From: Prochlorococcus sp. AG-347-I04
GTDB taxonomy: Bacteria; Cyanobacteriota; Cyanobacteriia; PCC-6307; Cyanobiaceae
DNA: 64,000 nt
Reading direction: 5' to 3'
NCBI GenBank assembly: GCA_003281625.1
Contig: QCBL01000001.1
Coordinates: 270,006 to 334,005, forward strand
Every line of letters begins with the position of its first letter. Position 1 is the first letter of the stretch. Below, piece after piece: positions 59,351-64,000 of the stretch. A model generated the notes under the pieces. It ran no database searches. It was not told where the DNA came from and was given only the letters and a program-made list of their open reading frames with translations. A program made the translations under genes and the position numbers.

Positions 59351-62092
59351 ATGCAAGAAGATAAGATAATTCAAAAGAATTTATTTGCGATTGATAATGA
59401 TAATAATAAACAAAAAGAAATAACAAAAATTCCAGAAAATTTATCTTTGGAAGATTTAAAAAAAGAATCGCAAAAAAGACCCAGACAAAGAAAAATTTCT
59501 ACTAATTTAATAAATAAATTCAAGAGTGATTTAATTTCAAATAACAAAAATCTTTGCATCAATGAAGAATCTTATAGCTATAAAACAGTTTCAAAACTGA
59601 AATTAACTCCTGTAATGAAGCATTATGTAACTCTAAAAGAAGAAAATAAAGATAGGTTATTACTTTATAGATTAGGAGATTTTTTTGAATGTTTTTTTGA
59701 GGACGCTGTATTAATATCTAATCTTTTAGAAATAACACTTACCAGTAAAGATGCTGGCAAAGAGATTGGTAAGATCCCTATGGCAGGAGTTCCCCATCAT
59801 GCAATGGAGAGATACTGTGCTGATTTAATTAAAAAAAATTATTCTGTGGTTATATGCGATCAATTAGAAAAAAGTTCTGGAAATTATGGGACTCCAATTA
59901 AAAGAGGAATAACAAGAATAATTACTCCAGGAACTGTAATTGAAGAGGGGATGTTGATAGCAAAGAAAAATAATTGGATTACTGCTATTTACTTATCAGA
60001 AGAAAACTCAGATGAATCTTATGAATGGGGTATATCAAAAGCTGATGTGAGCACAGGAGAATTAATAACTTTAGAAGGCCATTCTCTGCCAAAACTATTT
60101 GATGAAATTATTAAATTAGATTCTTCAGAAATCATTGTAGGAAGCAATGCAGTAAGAAATTTATTAATTAAAGGAAATAGTCAAATTACATATACTGTTT
60201 CTCAAGAGACTAATTTTGGAATAAATGAAGCAAATTATCTAATAAAAAATTATTTCCACCTTGCAAACCTAGAAGGAATAGGACTTAAAAATTTAAACAA
60301 TGCGACTAGATCACTTGGAGGTTTATTAAATTATTTAGAAAAAATTAATCCTTCAAATTTAGATAAAGATTCTTCTTTAAAAATCTCATTAGACCTTCCA
60401 CAAATCCAATTTGGTCACAACAAATTAATTATTGATTATCAAACTCAAAAAAACTTAGAAATCAAAAATACACAACGAGAAAACAATTATGTAGGTTCGC
60501 TACTATGGAGTATTGATAGAACTTATACTTGCATGGGTGCAAGGTGTTTAAGAAGATGGATAGATTCACCACTATTAAACGTTAATGAAATTTATAAAAG
60601 ACAAAATATAATTACAAACTTTCTTGAATCTAAAAAATTACGTACAGATACCCAAAATTTACTTAGAGCAATGGGGGATTTAGAAAGACTTGCAGGTAGA
60701 TCTTGTGCAGGTCATGCAAGTCCCAGAGACTTAATTGCAATAGCTGAAGGTTTAAAAAAATTGCCTAGACTAAAATCCATCATTGAATTATTTAAATATG
60801 ATCTCCCAGATTGGACTGATCAATTAAAAAATATTGATGAAGGTCTCTTAGAATTAGCTGATACTATAAGTTTTAAACTAGTAGAAAATCCTCCCCTAAA
60901 TATTAGTGAAGGAGGGATGATTCACGATGGTGTTGACAACATATTAGATGGTTTACGCAACTTAATGGATGATTACTCTGAATGGCTAAATAAAGAGGAA
61001 TTAAAGGAAAGGAAAATTAGCAAAATTTCAAACCTAAAAATTCAATTTCATAAAAATTTTGGTTATTACATTTCTATAAATAAGTCAAAAATTAATTTAG
61101 CTCCACAACATTGGATAAAAAGGCAAACACTTACTAATGAAGAAAGATATATCACTTCAGAAATTAAAAATAAAGAAAATAAGATTTTCCAAATAAAAAG
61201 TAGAGCTTCATCAAAAGAATATGAAATTTTCTGCGAATTAAGAAATATAGTTGCTGAAAAAACAAAACAAATAAGATCAATCGCAAAATCGATAGCATCT
61301 CTTGATGCACTACTTGGTTTATCAATTACTGCAGTAGAAAACAATTTTATAAAACCTTCATTAATACCAATAAATGATTCAATGACAAAAAATAGTACAA
61401 AAATTATCGCAGGAAGAAATCCAATTGTAGAACAATTGTTAAGTGATAAAAAGTTTGTAGCAAACGATATCTCTTTTGAGGAAAATCAAAAATTAATTAT
61501 ATTAACGGGTCCCAATGCAAGCGGAAAAAGTTGCTTTATAAGACAACTTGGTTTAATACAAATTCTCACACAAATTGGTAGCTTTGTTCCTGCCAATAAT
61601 GCTGAAATCAAGATTGTAGATAGGATTTTTACAAGAATTGGGGCGGTTGATGATCAATCATCTGGACAATCAACATTTATGGTAGAAATGTCTGAAACTG
61701 CATCAATTTTAAATCAGGCAACTTCTAGCTCGCTAGTTTTACTTGATGAGATAGGTAGAGGGACATCTACTTTTGATGGACTTTCAATAGCATGGTCAGT
61801 AAGTGAATATCTTGCAAAAAAAATTCAATGTAATACTATTTTTGCTACGCATTATCATGAGCTGAATTATTTAAAAAATTCAAATACGAATATACAAAAT
61901 TTTCAAGTTTTAGTAGAACAAAATAACGATCAGATAATTTTTAGTCACAGGATTATTAAAGGAGGCTCAAACAAAAGCTATGGAATAGAAGCAGCTAAAT
62001 TAGCAGGAGTTCCAAAAGAAGTTATAGAAAAAGCAAAATCAGTTTTAAATTCTTTAGAAGAAAATAATAAATTAAATTTTGATGTTGCGTAG
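59351..62092 (+). CDS. mutS: DNA mismatch repair protein MutS
   Basis: Mismatch-recognising ATPase. 913 residues. The mismatch-binding domain normally starts at '[17 protein letters not shown]' (about residue 83), so an 80-residue charged, Asn/Lys-rich N-terminal extension precedes it. The mismatch Phe-x-Glu motif reads '[13 protein letters not shown]' (about 109), keeping F and E but with Phe instead of Tyr between them. Walker A is '[17 protein letters not shown]' (about 720), with '[12 protein letters not shown]', Walker B '[17 protein letters not shown]' and 'FATHYHEL'. C-terminal '[18 protein letters not shown]' is standard. mutL is not in the window. Confidence 0.96.
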   Translation: MQEDKIIQKNLFAIDNDNNKQKEITKIPENLSLEDLKKESQKRPRQRKISTNLINKFKSDLISNNKNLCINEESYSYKTVSKLKLTPVMKHYVTLKEENKDRLLLYRLGDFFECFFEDAVLISNLLEITLTSKDAGKEIGKIPMAGVPHHAMERYCADLIKKNYSVVICDQLEKSSGNYGTPIKRGITRIITPGTVIEEGMLIAKKNNWITAIYLSEENSDESYEWGISKADVSTGELITLEGHSLPKLFDEIIKLDSSEIIVGSNAVRNLLIKGNSQITYTVSQETNFGINEANYLIKNYFHLANLEGIGLKNLNNATRSLGGLLNYLEKINPSNLDKDSSLKISLDLPQIQFGHNKLIIDYQTQKNLEIKNTQRENNYVGSLLWSIDRTYTCMGARCLRRWIDSPLLNVNEIYKRQNIITNFLESKKLRTDTQNLLRAMGDLERLAGRSCAGHASPRDLIAIAEGLKKLPRLKSIIELFKYDLPDWTDQLKNIDEGLLELADTISFKLVENPPLNISEGGMIHDGVDNILDGLRNLMDDYSEWLNKEELKERKISKISNLKIQFHKNFGYYISINKSKINLAPQHWIKRQTLTNEERYITSEIKNKENKIFQIKSRASSKEYEIFCELRNIVAEKTKQIRSIAKSIASLDALLGLSITAVENNFIKPSLIPINDSMTKNSTKIIAGRNPIVEQLLSDKKFVANDISFEENQKLIILTGPNASGKSCFIRQLGLIQILTQIGSFVPANNAEIKIVDRIFTRIGAVDDQSSGQSTFMVEMSETASILNQATSSSLVLLDEIGRGTSTFDGLSIAWSVSEYLAKKIQCNTIFATHYHELNYLKNSNTNIQNFQVLVEQNNDQIIFSHRIIKGGSNKSYGIEAAKLAGVPKEVIEKAKSVLNSLEENNKLNFDVA

Positions 62093-62123
62093 ATTTTTGA
62101 GATTTTTATAAAATAAATACTAT

Positions 62124-62747
62124 TTAAATAGTTTCTCTTAACAAGGCGTTAACTGAAGCAGCTGCCATGGCAGCACCTCCTCTAGTTGAATTCAAAACAA
62201 TTCTAGGAAGATCGGTAGAAATCAGTTTGTTTTTGCTTTTCTCTACTCCAATAAATCCAACTGGCATTCCGATAATTAAACTAGGTATGTCTTTTACATT
62301 TTCTAAAATATCAATTAAATAAGTTAAAGCTGTAGGCGAACTGCCAATAACTACAATAGGTGCTTTGCTTCCAGAATTTATAGCTGATAACTCCTTCCAA
62401 CCTTCACTTAAGCCATATGCAGTTTTAGTTAATTTTGTATGATTATTTTTTCCAAACCACATTCTAGCTGTGAATATTTCATTTCTAGTTGTATTTTTTG
62501 CCATAGATTTTATAGCTGCTGCAGCCATATCGGTATCAGTTAAAATCGGAGCGCCATTTTTAAGTGCCTGAAGCCCCTTTTCGCAAGCACCTTCACTAAA
62601 ATTTACAAGATTTTGAACTGAAAAATCTCCCGAAGTATGGACTAATCTCTCTAAAACTTTTTTTTCCAAATAATTTAGATCATTAGCTCTTAAATTAGAT
62701 CTTATGAATCTGATGCTTTCCAAAAAAATTGGATGATCTATTACCAT
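62124..62747 (-). CDS. cobH: Precorrin-8X methylmutase
   Basis: Moves a methyl group from C11 to C12 in corrin-ring synthesis, giving hydrogenobyrinate or its cobalt form. 207 residues. 'LERLVHTSGDFSV' (about 29-41) carries the active His, 'ILTDTDMAAAAIK' (about 70-82) and 'IIGMPVGFIGVEKSK' (about 155-169) and the end 'TRGGAAMAAASVNAL' are family marks. The cyanobacterial pathway inserts cobalt early, so the name cbiC is equally used. It is convergent with mutS (31 bp gap). Confidence 0.95.
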   Translation of the reverse strand: MVIDHPIFLESIRFIRSNLRANDLNYLEKKVLERLVHTSGDFSVQNLVNFSEGACEKGLQALKNGAPILTDTDMAAAAIKSMAKNTTRNEIFTARMWFGKNNHTKLTKTAYGLSEGWKELSAINSGSKAPIVVIGSSPTALTYLIDILENVKDIPSLIIGMPVGFIGVEKSKNKLISTDLPRIVLNSTRGGAAMAAASVNALLRETI

Positions 62748-62805
62748 TAAATTTAATATGTGTTAGAAGTAATCATAGTTAATATATGATTTTTATTGAG
62801 CGATT

Positions 62806-63807
62806 ATGCCAGTACAAATATTATGGGGTAATGATCTAAATGCTCAAAATACATTTATTCAAAAATTAATTGATAAGGAAGTATCCAAAGAATGGAAAGA
62901 AATAAATGTAACCAATTTAAATGGAGATGATGATGAGCAAGTCAATAAAGCTTTTGATGCAGTTCTTACGCCTCCTTTTGGAGATGGATACAGAATAGTT
63001 ACATTGAAGAATAATCCAATTTTTACTGTAAAAAATGAGGATCTAAGAATTAAATTTGAAAAAATTCACGATAATATACCTCAAAATACCTATTTCATTT
63101 TACAAAATACAAAAAAACCAGACTCAAGATTAAAGAGTACTAAATTTTTACAAAAACTTATCAAAAATAATTTAGCCAAAGAAAAATCATTTACTTTACC
63201 AGAAATCTGGGACTATGAAGGACAAAAAATATTTTTAGAAAATACAGCAAATGAAATGAATATCAAAATTGATAACAATGCAGCTGAATTAATAATTGAT
63301 TCTGTTGGGAATGATAGCTTTAAACTAAGAAATGAATTAGCAAAAGCAAAAACATACCTTTCTGCGGAAAGAAGTGATGCAAAATCACAACTTTTTCTTA
63401 AAAGTATTGATGCAAAAAAAATATTTAGTGATCATCAATCTAACATTTTCAAAATCATTGATCTTCTCTTGCAAAAAAATATTAATGAAAGCCTCATTGA
63501 AATAAATTATTGCTTACAGAAAGGAGAACCTGCTTTAAGACTAAATGCAGGTTTAATTAGTCAGATAAGAATTCATACCATTATAAAATTAGCAGTTAAT
63601 TCAGGAAACGATAATGCAGAAAAAATTTGTAATCTTGCAGGCATTTCTAATCCAAAAAGAATTTTTTTTATTCGGAGAAAAGTCAGAAATTTATCGCAAG
63701 AATATTTAGTTAATTTAATAAGTAGCTTATTAGATATTGAATCATTACTAAAACAAGGTAATAATCCTCTAAATGTTTTTACAGAGAATTTAATTAATTT
63801 AAGTTAA
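62806..63807 (+). CDS. holA: DNA polymerase III delta subunit
   Basis: Clamp-loader delta subunit, 333 residues. The sequence opens 'MPVQILWGNDLNAQNTFIQK', fits the HolA fold with 'NTYFILQNTKKPDSRLKSTK' (about 98-117), 'GNDSFKLRNELAKAKTYL' (about 169-186) and the helical collar domain in the C-terminal third. Its Walker-like motif is degenerate, as usual for delta. No other clamp-loader gene is nearby. It is 59 bp from the divergent cobH and 40 bp before lysC. Confidence 0.9.
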   Translation: MPVQILWGNDLNAQNTFIQKLIDKEVSKEWKEINVTNLNGDDDEQVNKAFDAVLTPPFGDGYRIVTLKNNPIFTVKNEDLRIKFEKIHDNIPQNTYFILQNTKKPDSRLKSTKFLQKLIKNNLAKEKSFTLPEIWDYEGQKIFLENTANEMNIKIDNNAAELIIDSVGNDSFKLRNELAKAKTYLSAERSDAKSQLFLKSIDAKKIFSDHQSNIFKIIDLLLQKNINESLIEINYCLQKGEPALRLNAGLISQIRIHTIIKLAVNSGNDNAEKICNLAGISNPKRIFFIRRKVRNLSQEYLVNLISSLLDIESLLKQGNNPLNVFTENLINLS

Positions 63808-63846
63808 CCAAATTATAAGTTTGAGAATTTACATTATCATTTAAAT

Positions 63847-64000
63847 ATGGCTTTACTAGTAAAAAAATTTGGCGGTACTTCTGTCGGTGATATTAAAAAA
63901 ATTAAAAAAATTGCAAATAGCATTTGTCAAAGTAAAGAAAAAGGAAATGAAATTGTCGTAGTTGTCTCTGCAATGGGGCAAAGTACAGATGATTTAAATT
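63847..64000 (+). CDS. lysC: Aspartate kinase, 5' part only (cut by window edge)
   Basis: The frame from ATG 63847 to the window end encodes '[20 protein letters not shown]' and '[17 protein letters not shown]'. 'KKFGGTSV' is the aspartokinase start motif and '[12 protein letters not shown]' the first ATP/substrate block. About 51 residues are visible. The enzyme phosphorylates aspartate, first step to lysine, threonine and methionine. The ACT domains that would tell its regulation lie beyond the window. Confidence 0.93.
   Translation, partial: MALLVKKFGGTSVGDIKKIKKIANSICQSKEKGNEIVVVVSAMGQSTDDLN

Overview
This window is a gene-dense, low-GC chromosomal stretch of a marine picocyanobacterium, very probably a high-light type Prochlorococcus. 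The evidence is the photosynthesis genes psaC, psbZ and ndhS, an Ycf27/RpaB-type regulator, a fused panC-cmk gene, a CCB2/CCB4-like cytochrome b6f assembly protein, a heme oxygenase-pebA-pebB bilin cluster, very short intergenic gaps and strong A/T codon bias. About 67 protein genes, three tRNAs, the RNase P RNA and one riboswitch can be supported. There are no insertion sequences, phage genes, CRISPR arrays or integrase-tRNA junctions. No gap without a gene exceeds about 210 bases.

Layout. 1-5.2 kb: an mrp-type ATPase cut by the window edge, hemF, a b6f assembly factor, ribonuclease D, a small unknown gene, an LpxB-like protein and tRNA-Cys. 5.3-12.2 kb: two small unknown genes, purM, panC-cmk, a low-molecular-weight tyrosine phosphatase, and pebB, pebA and ho1 with an unknown gene upstream. 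12.3-21.0 kb: icd, then a minus-strand run of antiporter, alpha/beta hydrolase, aldose epimerase and DUF1537-type kinase, then glgP. 21.0-26.2 kb: two small unknown genes, tRNA-Arg, rnpB, rnc, ndhS, rimM, glmS and psaC. 26.3-31.4 kb: acpP-fabF-tkt, then thiC behind a THI-box leader. 31.4-35.5 kb: a ruvB-TPR-M20-membrane protein run, smpB and a small unknown gene. 35.5-43 kb: lysS, rpaB, mreBCD, ssb, a DedA protein and ahcY. 43-51 kb: tsaE, a PfkB sugar kinase, a second alpha/beta hydrolase, a group 2 sigma factor, mgtE, two crcB genes, an SH3-like secreted protein and gyrB. 51-64 kb: miaA, infC, a GntR regulator, cysE, secA, a GNAT protein, an NTF2-like protein, tRNA-Gly, ribH, psbZ, mutS, cbiC, holA and the start of lysC.

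How the genes fit together. HemF and CbiC serve tetrapyrrole synthesis, while heme oxygenase, PebA and PebB turn heme into phycoerythrobilin. GlgP, transketolase, Icd and the sugar kinases serve central carbon flow. AcpP-FabF, PanC, ThiC and RibH supply lipids and cofactors. Rnc, RimM, SmpB, MiaA, InfC, LysS and the RNase P RNA serve RNA and translation. RuvB, MutS, Ssb, GyrB and HolA serve DNA maintenance. MreBCD sets cell shape.

No clearly new multi-gene system is visible; this is conserved core genome. The leads most worth a second look are the thiC leader, whose pyrimidine-sensing half looks intact while its pyrophosphate-binding half departs from the TPP riboswitch consensus; a perfect 18-bp hairpin in the P3 position of rnpB; an LpxB-like gene with no canonical start codon between an antisense tRNA-Cys and its first conserved motif; a stand-alone DUF1537 kinase operon; and an unknown gene upstream of the bilin cluster.
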